A stretch of 64,000 nucleotides of DNA, from assembly GCA_963749675.1 (NCBI GenBank), contig CAVVNT010000006.1:59776-123775 (forward strand), given 5' to 3'. A model generated the notes under the pieces. That model saw only the letters and a list, made by a program, of their open reading frames with translations, ran no database searches and was not told where the DNA came from. Each line of letters begins with the position of its first letter. The first letter of the stretch is position 1. This DNA is from Roseitranquillus sp963749675 (GTDB lineage: Bacteria; Pseudomonadota; Alphaproteobacteria; Rhodobacterales; Rhodobacteraceae). Position numbers and translations under genes: made by a program. Positions 1 to 8,335 of the stretch are shown here, piece after piece.

Positions 1-2
1 CC

Positions 3-938
3 AGCGGGCTCGAGGCGGTGAACCTCGCTGCCAATCAGGTCGCGGCCGGCGCCGGTGAAGCCTACGTCGCGGGCGGCGTCGAGATGATGGGTCGTGTCGC
101 CATGGGATCGGACGGCGCCGCGATCGCCGTCGACCCCTCGGTCGCGATGAAGAGCTACTTCGTTCCCCAGGGGATCAGCGCCGATATCATCGCGACCGAG
201 TACGGCTTTTCGCGCGACGACGTCGACGCCTACGCGGTCGAGAGCCAGAAGCGTGCCGCCAAGGCATGGGCAGATGGCCGCTTCGACCGCAGCATCATTC
301 CCGTCCGTGACGTCAACGGCCTGCCGATCCTCAACACCGACGAGTACATGCGGCCGCAGACCGACATGCAGTCGCTCGGCGCTCTCAAGCCGTCGTTCAA
401 GGAGATGGGCGAGACGATGCCCGGCTTCGACAAGATCGCGCTCATGAAGTACCCGCATCTGGAGCGGATCAACCACGTCCACCACGCCGGCAACTCCTCC
501 GGCATCGTCGACGGTGCAGCGGCGGTACTGATCGGGTCGAAGGCCTTTGGGGAGGCGCACGGCTTGAAGCCGCGCGCCCGGATTCGCGCCAATGCCAAGA
601 TCGGTACCGACCCTACGATCATGCTGACGGGTCCGGTCCCGGCGACCCGCAAGATACTTGCCGAGAGCGGCATGAAGATCGGCGACATCGACCTCTTCGA
701 GGTGAACGAGGCCTTCTCGGCGGTCGTGCTGCGGTTCATCCAAGCGTTCGACGTCGACCACGGAAAACTCAACCTGAATGGCGGAGCGATTGCCATGGGC
801 CATCCTCTGGGTGCAACCGGCGCTATCATCCTCGGCACGCTGCTCGACGAGATGGAGCGGTCGGACCGCGAGACCGGCCTGGCAACGCTCTGCGTCGCGT
901 CCGGCATGGGGGCCGCCACGATCCTCGAGCGCGTCTGA
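3..938 (+). CDS. Acetyl-CoA C-acyltransferase (thiolase), 5' end outside window
   Basis: This is the C-terminal 311 residues of a thiolase, which cleaves 3-ketoacyl-CoA to acyl-CoA and acetyl-CoA in beta-oxidation. The reading frame is open from the window edge and begins with SGLEAVN, the residues that normally follow the nucleophilic cysteine, so that cysteine lies just outside the window. Visible family motifs are NEAFS (near 700), GGAIAMGHPLGATGA with the catalytic histidine (near 780-820), and the C-terminal CVASGMGAA containing the second catalytic cysteine. A GTG at 18 is in frame but is not the true start. The FadJ-like gene and acyl-CoA synthetase downstream on the same strand support a degradative role rather than a biosynthetic acetoacetyl-CoA thiolase, though substrate length cannot be read from sequence. 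Confidence 0.95.
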   Translation, partial: SGLEAVNLAANQVAAGAGEAYVAGGVEMMGRVAMGSDGAAIAVDPSVAMKSYFVPQGISADIIATEYGFSRDDVDAYAVESQKRAAKAWADGRFDRSIIPVRDVNGLPILNTDEYMRPQTDMQSLGALKPSFKEMGETMPGFDKIALMKYPHLERINHVHHAGNSSGIVDGAAAVLIGSKAFGEAHGLKPRARIRANAKIGTDPTIMLTGPVPATRKILAESGMKIGDIDLFEVNEAFSAVVLRFIQAFDVDHGKLNLNGGAIAMGHPLGATGAIILGTLLDEMERSDRETGLATLCVASGMGAATILERV

Positions 939-1054
939 GATGGCGTTCGCGGACGTGGCAGCGCGCTCCCCAGACGCCGGGGCTTGTAGCGGGCCCGAAT
1001 ACTCGCGAGGATTGTGGCGAGTTGCGGGCGTTTTCAATCGAAAGAGGAGGCAGG

Positions 1055-1516
1055 TTGGCCTCGATCGTTCACCAGTTCTTCCTGTCCCAGGCCCTCCACC
1101 TCAAGGAAGGTCGGATCGATGCGGTCGCCCGGGCCCATTCGATGCCCCTGGTGGTAGCGCTGCCGGACGCCGATCCGGGGTATGTCGTGCTGTCCTCGCG
1201 CGACCGGATCGAGCGGTTCTTCCGGCTCAAGTACGAGGGCCTGCGCGAGGCCGGCATCTCGTACCTGCGTGTCGCAGTCGCGGAGACGCGGGCGACGGCC
1301 GCCGATCGCCTGGACGCCATGGTCGACTGGTACTACCTGGAGCCGAGCGGGGCGCGCGCCGGGACGACCACGGCGCGCTACTTTCTCGAGCGGAGGAGCG
1401 GCTCGCTCTGCATTCAGATGATCGAGTTCCAAAAGCTGGCGTTTCCCTCGATCGTCACCTGGTTCCAGTCGGTCGGGCAACCGGCGAACCGTACCGCAAG
1501 CAGGCGCATGCACTAG
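1055..1516 (+). CDS. Conserved-looking hypothetical protein, 153 aa
   Basis: I do not recognise a named family. The product is a small soluble protein with no signal peptide and a mixed alpha/beta pattern; an NTF2-like fold is conceivable but unproven. I chose the TTG start at 1055 because AGGAGG lies five bases upstream (1044-1049). The in-frame TTG at 1022 would include that Shine-Dalgarno sequence inside the gene. It sits between the thiolase and the FadJ-like gene on the same strand, so it is probably co-transcribed with beta-oxidation genes. The codon pattern is GC-rich like its neighbours. The C-terminus, ending in a basic tail, runs into a further open frame without a start, so the true 3' end may differ if there is a base-calling error. 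Confidence 0.55.
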   Translation: MASIVHQFFLSQALHLKEGRIDAVARAHSMPLVVALPDADPGYVVLSSRDRIERFFRLKYEGLREAGISYLRVAVAETRATAADRLDAMVDWYYLEPSGARAGTTTARYFLERRSGSLCIQMIEFQKLAFPSIVTWFQSVGQPANRTASRRMH

Positions 1517-1738
1517 GCGGACCGAGGGGAGGCGTATGATGCCGCGGGCATCGAGAACGTCTGCGACCTCGTCAACCGCTCGCAGGCGTCGGGTACGTTC
1601 CTCGTGATCGGCAGCCGCGCGCCCGACGAGGTCGCCCGTTACCCCGACATCGACCCCGTCTACCATCGCGGAGGCGGCGTCTCCCGCTTCGCACGCCGAG
1701 ACGGCACCCCCAGTCCAACGCGCCCCGACGGGGCCTGA
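1517..1738 (+). other. Open frame without a start codon between two beta-oxidation genes
   Basis: The frame is open from just after the preceding stop codon to a TGA at 1736-1738, about 73 codons. It has protein-like composition (for example GIENVCDLVNRSQASG and FLVIGSRAPDEVARY) but no ATG, GTG or TTG near its beginning. It could be the displaced C-terminus of the preceding gene after a frame break, a decayed gene, or chance in GC-rich DNA. I do not recognise a family. Confidence 0.25.
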
Positions 1739-1762
1739 ACGCTTGCCCGAGAGAGGCCCGAG

Positions 1763-3958
1763 ATGACCGACTTCACCTACGACCTGCAGGACGGCGTCGC
1801 CGTCATCACCTGGGACGTCCAGGACAAGTCCATGAACGTCATGAGCCTCGCCGGGTTCGAGGAACTCGACGGCATGATCGACCGGGCGCTCGCCGACGAT
1901 GATGTGCGCGGCATCGTCATCACCTCCGGCAAGGGCAGCTTCGCCGGCGGCATGGACCTCAATGTCATCGCCAAGATGAAGGAGGACGCCGGCGACGACC
2001 CCGCGCGCGGCCTCTTCGAAGGGCTGATGCGGGTCCACGGCATCCTGCGCAAGATCGAGCGCGCCGGGATGGACGACAAGAACCGCGGCGGCAAGCCGAT
2101 CGTGGCCGCCCTGCCAGGCACCGCGCTGGGGATCGGCTACGAGATCCCGCTTGCCTGCCACCGCATCTTCGCCGCCGACAACCCGAAGGCCAAGATCGGC
2201 CTGCCCGAGATCATGGTCGGCATCTTCCCCGGCTCCGGCGGCACCACGCGCGTCAGCCGCAAGCTCGGCGCAATGGCGGCGGCGCCGATCCTGCTCGAAG
2301 GCAAGCTCTTCGACCCGAAAAAGGCGAAGTCGGCCGGCCTGGTCGACGAGGTCGTGGCGCCCGAAGAGCTGCTGGCGAAGGCCAAGGAATGGGTCCTGTC
2401 CGCAACCGACGCCGAGATCGTCAAGCCTTGGGACCAGAAGGGCTGGAAGATGCCCGGCGGTGCCCCCTACAGCGCGGCAGGCTTCATGACCTTCGTCGGC
2501 GCGTCTGCGATGGTGAACGGCAAGACCCAAGGCGTCTATCCCGCGCCAAAGGCGCTGCTCTCGGCGGTCTACGAGGGCGCGCTCGTCCCCTTCGACACGG
2601 CGCTCAAGATCGAGGCGCGTTGGTTCACCAGCGTGCTGATGAACCCGTCTTCCGCCGCGATGATCCGCAGCCTCTTCATCAACAAGGAGGCGCTGGAGAA
2701 GGGTGCGAACCGCCCCGACGCACCCGACCAGAAGGTGCAGCGCGTCGGCATCCTCGGCGCGGGCATGATGGGCGCGGGCATTGCCTATGTCTCGGCCAAG
2801 GCCGGGATCGAGGTCGTGCTGATCGACCAGGAGCAAGCCGCCGCCGACCGCGGAAAAGCGCATTCGGAGAGCCTTCTCGAAACGGGAATCCAGCGCAAGA
2901 AGGTGACCGAGCAGAAGAAGGCCGAGGTCCTCGGCCGGATCACCGCGACGACCGACCATGCCGCGCTTGCCGGCTGCGACCTGATCGTCGAGGCGGTCTT
3001 CGAGGACATGAAGGTCAAGGCCGACATCACACGCAAGGTCGAGGCGGTCGTGGGCGAGGACTGCATCTTCGCCACCAACACCTCGACCCTGCCGATCACC
3101 GAGCTCGCGAAAGCGTCCCAGCGGCCTGAGCAGTTCATCGGCATCCACTTCTTCTCGCCCGTCGACAAGATGATGCTGGTCGAGATCATCAAGGGCCGGC
3201 AGACCGGCGAGCGCGCCGTTGCCAAGGCGCTCGACTTCGTGCGGCAGATCCGCAAGACCCCGATCGTCGTGAACGACGCTCGGTTCTTCTACGCCAACCG
3301 CTGCATCATCCCCTACATCAACGAGGGCGTGCGGATGGTGCGCGAGGGCGTGACGCCCGCGCTGATCGAGAACGCCGCGAAACTCGTCGGCATGCCGCTC
3401 GGCCCCCTTCAACTCGTCGACGAAACTTCGATCGACCTCGGCGTCAAGATCGCCAAGGCGACAAAGGCCGCGATGGGCGACGCCTATCCCGACGAGGCGG
3501 TCGACGAGGTTCTGTTCTGGCTCGCCGACGAAGGCCGGCTCGGCCGCAAGTCCAAGGCCGGCTTCTATGCCTACGACGAGGCCGGCAAGCGGCAGGGCTT
3601 CTGGTCTGGCCTCGCCGACCGCTATCCGCCGGCGGAGGAGCAGCCCGAGGTCACCGAGGTTCAGCACCGCCTCCTGATGGCGCAGGTGCTGGAGGCTGTG
3701 CGCGCGCTCGAGGATGGCGTGCTGACCGACATCCGCGAGGGCGACGTCGGCGCCATCCTCGGCTGGGGCTTCGCGCCGTGGTCGGGCGGCCCGTTCAGCT
3801 GGCTCGACATCATCGGCGCGACGCGGGCGGTCGAGATCTGCACCGGCCTTTCCGAACGGTACGGGGCGAGGTTCGATGCGCCCAGGCTCCTGCGCGAGAT
3901 GGCCGAGACCGGGCAGACGTTCTACGGCCGCTTCTCGCCCTCGGCGGAAGCCGCCTGA
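1763..3958 (+). CDS. fadJ: FadJ-like enoyl-CoA hydratase / 3-hydroxyacyl-CoA dehydrogenase
   Basis: A 731-residue bifunctional beta-oxidation enzyme that hydrates trans-2-enoyl-CoA and then oxidises L-3-hydroxyacyl-CoA with NAD+. The N-terminal crotonase domain (about 1-200) has the oxyanion-hole segment KGSFAGGMDLN and the catalytic-glutamate region GLPEIMVGIFPGSGGTTR. A Rossmann NAD-binding domain begins near residue 327 with GILGAGMMGAGIA. It is followed by the dehydrogenase signature around NTSTLPITELA and HFFSPVDKMMLVEI, and by C-terminal dimerisation domains. The length matches FadB/FadJ alpha subunits. It lies downstream of the thiolase and upstream of an acyl-CoA synthetase, giving a complete beta-oxidation set apart from the acyl-CoA dehydrogenase. 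FadB and FadJ assignments cannot be separated by sequence reading alone. Confidence 0.93.
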   Translation: MTDFTYDLQDGVAVITWDVQDKSMNVMSLAGFEELDGMIDRALADDDVRGIVITSGKGSFAGGMDLNVIAKMKEDAGDDPARGLFEGLMRVHGILRKIERAGMDDKNRGGKPIVAALPGTALGIGYEIPLACHRIFAADNPKAKIGLPEIMVGIFPGSGGTTRVSRKLGAMAAAPILLEGKLFDPKKAKSAGLVDEVVAPEELLAKAKEWVLSATDAEIVKPWDQKGWKMPGGAPYSAAGFMTFVGASAMVNGKTQGVYPAPKALLSAVYEGALVPFDTALKIEARWFTSVLMNPSSAAMIRSLFINKEALEKGANRPDAPDQKVQRVGILGAGMMGAGIAYVSAKAGIEVVLIDQEQAAADRGKAHSESLLETGIQRKKVTEQKKAEVLGRITATTDHAALAGCDLIVEAVFEDMKVKADITRKVEAVVGEDCIFATNTSTLPITELAKASQRPEQFIGIHFFSPVDKMMLVEIIKGRQTGERAVAKALDFVRQIRKTPIVVNDARFFYANRCIIPYINEGVRMVREGVTPALIENAAKLVGMPLGPLQLVDETSIDLGVKIAKATKAAMGDAYPDEAVDEVLFWLADEGRLGRKSKAGFYAYDEAGKRQGFWSGLADRYPPAEEQPEVTEVQHRLLMAQVLEAVRALEDGVLTDIREGDVGAILGWGFAPWSGGPFSWLDIIGATRAVEICTGLSERYGARFDAPRLLREMAETGQTFYGRFSPSAEAA

Positions 3959-3989
3959 GCCGCATCCTGCCGCGATGGCGGTCGCGGGC

Positions 3990-4020
3990 GGCGGCGCGGG
4001 GCTCGATGCCCTGCGCCGCC
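3990..4020 (+). terminator. 13-bp GC-rich stem-loop after the FadJ-like gene
   Basis: Bases 3990-4002 pair with 4008-4020 (one G-T pair) around the five-base loop TCGAT. The hairpin lies 32 bp after the FadJ-like stop and before the acyl-CoA synthetase. It lacks a run of T, so it could be a weak or Rho-assisted terminator, or an mRNA-processing or attenuation element between the two genes. Confidence 0.45.
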
Positions 4021-4093
4021 GCGCCCATTGATGCCCTTTCCAAGCACGCGCCACCTCGGCAAGATACCAGCCGCAAGGCGGAAGGGGAGCAAC

Positions 4094-5718
4094 ATGGGCT
4101 GGCTCGCGGACGAAACCGGACTGGGCAGGTCGCGCGCGAACCACTACCGCTGACGCCGCTCAGCCACCTCGCGCGCGCTGCCCGCGTCTTTCCGGAGCAT
4201 CCTGCGGTCATTTACGGCGGGACGACCTGGACCTACCGAGAGCACCACGCCCGCGTCAGCCGCCTCGCCTCGGCACTGACGTCGCTCGGGATCTCCCCGG
4301 GAGATGTGGTCGCGACCCTCCTTCCGAACGTCCCTGCTCAGGTCGAGGCGCATTTCGGCGTGCCGGCTTCCGGCGCGGTGCTGAACACCATCAACACGCG
4401 GCTCGACCCAGACACGATCGCGTACATCCTCGGGCACGGGCAGGCGAAGGTCCTGCTCGTCGATGCCGCGCTCGTTCCGCTCGCCGAGGAAGCGATGGCG
4501 ATCCTCGAAGGCCCTACGCCGCAGGTGGTCGAGGTCGCCGATGTTGAGCATGGCGTCGCCTGGACCGGCCGCCATCCCGAATACGAGGAGCTGCTGGCGC
4601 GCGGACGTCCTGACGCGAGGTGGATCATGCCCGAGGACGAGTGGGAGAGTCTGGCGCTGAACTACACCTCCGGCACCACGGGACGGCCGAAGGGCGTCGT
4701 CTATCACCATCGTGGCGCCTACCTGATGACGATGGGCACCGTCATCGCCTGGCGGATGGTGCTGCATCCGCGGCTTCTGACGATCGTGCCGCTGTTTCAT
4801 TGCAATGGCTGGAACCACACTTGGATGATGCCGCTGCTGGGCGGGACCGTTGTCTGCTGCCGCGATGTCACCGCAAAGGCGATCTACGACGCCATCGCCG
4901 ACCGTGGCGTCACGCACTTCGGCGGCGCGCCGATCGTGCTCAACACCATCGTCCACGCACACGAGAACGACCGCCGCCCTTTCGATCATCCCGTCGAGAT
5001 CTTCACCGCGGGCGCGCCGCCCGCGGCCGCCACGCTGACCGCGATCGAGAAGCTCGGCTTCAACGTCACCCAGGTCTACGGCCTGACCGAAACCTACGGC
5101 CACTGCACCGAATCCCTATGGCTCGCCGAATGGGACGATCTCGACCATGACGCGCGTGCCGCGATCAAGATTCGCCAGGGCGTCGGCATGCCGATGATGG
5201 AGGACGTCGCGGTGCTCGACGCGGAGCATTGCCCGGTCCCGTGGAACGGCCAGACCCAGGGCGAGGTCGCGATGCGTGGCAACTGCGTGATGAAAGGCTA
5301 CTACCGCAACCCCAAAGCGACCGGGGCGGCGTTTGCCGCCGGCTGGTTCCATTCCGGCGACCTTGCCGTGCAGCATCCCGACGGGCACATCCAGATCGTC
5401 GACCGGGCCAAGGACATCATCATCTCGGGCGGCGAGAACGTGAGTTCCGTCGAGGTCGAGGGCACGCTGATGCACCATCCCGCCGTCTCGCTCGCAGCCG
5501 TCGTGGCCAAGCCGGACGACAAGTGGGGCGAGGTGCCCTGCGCCTTCGTCGAACTGTGCGAGGGCGCGGACGCCGACGAGGAAGGCATCATCGCTTTCGT
5601 CCGCGGCCGCCTTGCGAGTTTCAAGACACCCAAGCGCGTGGTCTTCGGTGAGTTGCCCAAGACCTCGACTGGCAAGATCCAGAAGTTCATGCTCCGCGAT
5701 CAGGCGCGAAACCTGTGA
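4094..5718 (+). CDS. Long/medium-chain acyl-CoA synthetase (AMP-forming), one frame break near its start
   Basis: This enzyme activates fatty or other carboxylic acids to acyl-CoA with ATP, supplying the beta-oxidation genes upstream. Motifs are the P-loop YTSGTTGRPKGV, QVYGLTETYGH, the hinge segment DRAKDIIISGGENVSS and the C-terminal catalytic lysine region TSTGKIQKF. The ATG at 4094 begins MGWLADETGLGRSRANH and has GGGGAG upstream. After about 17 codons the frame closes, and the family sequence PLTPLSHLARAARVF resumes one frame over. One missing base at about 4145, between the codons for ANH and PLTP, restores a 541-residue protein of normal length. The break is probably a sequence error but could be a real null mutation. 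Confidence 0.88.
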
Positions 5719-5731
5719 GGCATCGCCGCTC

Positions 5732-6742
5732 GTGACAGCGCTCCACCGCTACGAGCGGCTCGAGGCCGAGGGAGCCTGGCGCTCCGCCCCCGACGCGCGA
5801 CGGCAGGAGGTGATCGTCGTGCTCGGCGACGCGTCACTGGTCATATACGATCGCGGCGAGCGTGCCCTGACGCACTGGTCACTGCCGGCGGTCGAACGGA
5901 GGGGAGCGGACATGCCCGCCGTCTATGTGCCCGGGCCGGACGCCCGCGAAGACCTCGAGATTTCCGATCCCGAGATGGTAGCTGCGATCGAGACGGTGCG
6001 GACCGCCGTCGCCAAGCGGCAGGCGCGACCGGGCGCCCTCCGCGCCTGGCTCCTCGGCGGGCTTCTCGCGGGGGTTCTCGCCGCCGGTCTGGTCTGGCTC
6101 CCGGATGCCCTCATCCGCCACACCGCCCGCGTCGTGCCGCAGGAGACGCGGAAGACCATCGGCGAGTCGCTCCTCGCCCACGTCGTCCGACTGACCGGGC
6201 CACCCTGCGCCGAGAGCACGACGAACCGACAGCTGGCGCGCCTGGACAGGCGGCTGCGCGCATCCGGCCCCGGGCGGCTCGTCCTCGTGCCGGGCGGGGC
6301 GGTCGAGGCGCTGCATCTGCCCGGCGGTATCATCGTCCTGCGCCGCACGCTGGTGGAGGATCACGACCTGCCCGCCGTCGTCGCAGGCCACGTCGTGGTC
6401 GAAGAGGTGGAGCGCAGGAGGCGCGACCCACTGCTCGACATGCTGGCCGGGGCCGGGCCGTTCACCGCGTTCCGCCTCCTCACCACCGGCCATCTCGATG
6501 AAGACGTCTTCGCGGCGGAGGCGAAGCGCCTTGTCACCGGCGCCGGGGTCGAACCTCAGCGGAGCGCCCTGATCGACGCCTTCGCCGAGGCCGGTCTGTC
6601 GACCGAGCCGTACGCGTATGCCCGCGACGTCACCGGCGAGACGACCTTGTGGCTGATCGAGGCCGACCCCCTGCCCGGCGGCGGCCGGCCGATCCTCTCG
6701 GACGGCGACTGGGTGGCGCTGCAGGGCGCATGCGGCGCCTGA
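5732..6742 (+). CDS. Membrane protein with a degenerate M48-peptidase-like region
   Basis: A 336-residue protein from a GTG start. It has a soluble N-terminal part, one clear membrane segment near residue 108-128 (AWLLGGLLAGVLAAGLVWLP) and a C-terminal domain. The stretch ALHLPGGIIVLRR through DLPAVVAGHVVVEE resembles the core of M48 zinc peptidases (N-x-x-LPGG..., then A-V-x-x-HExxH). Here the HExxH is replaced by AGHVVVE, so zinc-protease activity is doubtful. The gene starts 14 bp after the acyl-CoA synthetase and ends four bases from the convergent upp. Its function is unknown; the peptidase relationship is my inference from pattern only. Confidence 0.6.
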   Translation: MTALHRYERLEAEGAWRSAPDARRQEVIVVLGDASLVIYDRGERALTHWSLPAVERRGADMPAVYVPGPDAREDLEISDPEMVAAIETVRTAVAKRQARPGALRAWLLGGLLAGVLAAGLVWLPDALIRHTARVVPQETRKTIGESLLAHVVRLTGPPCAESTTNRQLARLDRRLRASGPGRLVLVPGGAVEALHLPGGIIVLRRTLVEDHDLPAVVAGHVVVEEVERRRRDPLLDMLAGAGPFTAFRLLTTGHLDEDVFAAEAKRLVTGAGVEPQRSALIDAFAEAGLSTEPYAYARDVTGETTLWLIEADPLPGGGRPILSDGDWVALQGACGA

Positions 6743-6746
6743 TCCG

Positions 6747-7379
6747 TCACTTGGTGCCGAACATCCGGTCGCCCGCATCGCCGAGGCCCGGCACGATATA
6801 TCCTTTGTCGTTCAATCGCTCGTCGAGCGCGGCGGTGACGATGCGGACGTCCGGGTGCTCCACCTTCATCCGCTCGACCCCCTCGGGCGCCGCGAGCAGG
6901 CAGAGAAAGCGGATGTCCCTCGCGCCCGACTGCTTGATCAGGTCGATCGCGGCCACGGAGGAGTTCCCGGTGGCGAGCATCGGGTCGACGGCGATGACCA
7001 CCCGGTCCTCCAGCCCGGCCGGCAGCTTGCAATAGTACTGCACCGGCTGCAGCGTCTCCTCGTCGCGATACAGGCCGACGAAGCCGACGCGCGCCGAGGG
7101 GATCAGCTCCAGAACGCCGTCCATCAGCCCGTTCCCGGCGCGCAGGATCGACACCAGAGCCAGCTTCTTGCCCTCGAGCTCGGGCGACTCCATTTCGGTT
7201 AATGGAGTTTCGATGGTCTTCATGCTCAGAGGCAGGTTGCGCGTCACTTCATAGGCCAGAAGCAGGCTGATCTCGCGCAGAAGCCGCCTGAATCCGGCCG
7301 TCGAAGTCTGCCGGTCCCGCATGATCGTCAGCTTGTGCTGAACCAGCGGGTGCCGGACGACGGTCAGGTGGTCGGTCAT
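6747..7379 (-). CDS. upp: Uracil phosphoribosyltransferase
   Basis: Converts uracil and PRPP to UMP and pyrophosphate in pyrimidine salvage. The product is 210 residues, the usual size, and starts MTDHLTVVRHPLVQHKLTIMR, as Upp proteins do. The PRPP-binding loop is VVIAVDPMLATGNSS, and the C-terminal GLGDAGDRMFGTK is characteristic of the family. It is the last gene of a minus-strand operon with cdd, deoA, deoB and add. Its ATG overlaps the stop of add by four bases, implying translational coupling. Confidence 0.97.
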   Translation of the reverse strand: MTDHLTVVRHPLVQHKLTIMRDRQTSTAGFRRLLREISLLLAYEVTRNLPLSMKTIETPLTEMESPELEGKKLALVSILRAGNGLMDGVLELIPSARVGFVGLYRDEETLQPVQYYCKLPAGLEDRVVIAVDPMLATGNSSVAAIDLIKQSGARDIRFLCLLAAPEGVERMKVEHPDVRIVTAALDERLNDKGYIVPGLGDAGDRMFGTK

Positions 7380-8335
7380 GCGGCCTCCAGGCGTGTCAGC
7401 ACCGTCGCGCGCGTGGCATCGTCGCAGAAAGCGGCTCGCGCAGCGGTGCGATGGATTTCGGCGAACTCCTCTTCGCCCCAGCCGAAGGCGTCGGCAAGCT
7501 TTTCGTGCTCAGTCTCCATCGTGGTGTGGAAGAATGGCGGATCGTCGGTGGAGATGGTGACCGGCACCCCCGCCTCGCGCAGCTGCGCAATCGGATGCGC
7601 GTCCCACCGCGGATAGAGCCCCAGCGCGACGTTCGACCCCGGACAGACCTCGAGTACGGTGCCTCTCTCCGCCAGCATCTCCACCAGTGTGGGGTCTTCG
7701 ATGGCGCGGACGCCGTGGCCGACGCGCTCCACGCCGAGCGCGAGGGCGGCCCGCACGCTGTCGGGTCCGCCGAACTCGCCGGCATGGGTGGTCAGGCGCA
7801 GCCCGGCCTCCCGCGCGCAGTCGAAGGACCAGGCGTAGTCCTGCTGCCGCCCCTGCCCCTCGTCACCGCCCATGCCGAAGCCGACGATGAAGTCGCCCGC
7901 CGTCTCGGCCGCGCAGCTCGCGGCTCTCCTCGCGCGCTCCGGGCCGAAGTGACGGACGCAGGTGACGATGCCGCGCATGATGACGTCGTGACCCCGCGCC
8001 GTCTCCTCGATCGCCGCCAGCCACTCCCGCCACGCCGCCACCTCGGCGCCGCCGCAGAAATCGGGCGACAGGAACATCTCGGTGTAGACGACACCGCTTT
8101 CGGCGGACTGGTCGAGCACCGCGCGCGTCAGCCTCGCATAGTCCTCCGGCGTCTGCAGCACTGACGTCACCGCTTCGTAGACACGCAGGAAATCGACGAA
8201 GCCCGTGTACCTGTAGGCGCCGCGCTCGTCGAAGATCGAGGACAGGTCGACGGCCTTTTCGGCGGCCAGACCGCGGATGAAGGACGGCGGTGCGGCCCCT
8301 TCGATGTGCAGGTGCAGCTCGACCTTCTGCGTCAC
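7376..8335 (-). CDS. add: Adenosine deaminase
   Basis: Deaminates (deoxy)adenosine to (deoxy)inosine. The 319-residue protein carries the metal site HLHIEG near the N-terminus, the substrate and metal histidine motif THAGEFGGP, and the GHG motif ERVGHGVRAI. It ends its active-site set with the STDDPPFFHT segment that supplies the catalytic aspartates. It overlaps deoB upstream and upp downstream by four bases each, inside the nucleoside salvage operon. Adenine deaminases of the same superfamily are similar, but the operon context favours a nucleoside substrate. Confidence 0.93.
   Translation of the reverse strand: MTQKVELHLHIEGAAPPSFIRGLAAEKAVDLSSIFDERGAYRYTGFVDFLRVYEAVTSVLQTPEDYARLTRAVLDQSAESGVVYTEMFLSPDFCGGAEVAAWREWLAAIEETARGHDVIMRGIVTCVRHFGPERARRAASCAAETAGDFIVGFGMGGDEGQGRQQDYAWSFDCAREAGLRLTTHAGEFGGPDSVRAALALGVERVGHGVRAIEDPTLVEMLAERGTVLEVCPGSNVALGLYPRWDAHPIAQLREAGVPVTISTDDPPFFHTTMETEHEKLADAFGWGEEEFAEIHRTAARAAFCDDATRATVLTRLEAA

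Noticed and set aside
1034..4144. A 1,036-codon open frame on the minus strand opposite the FadJ-like gene
   Set aside because: It is antisense to a clear enzyme, rich in Arg, Ala, Gly and Asp without motifs, and typical of GC-rich shadow frames.
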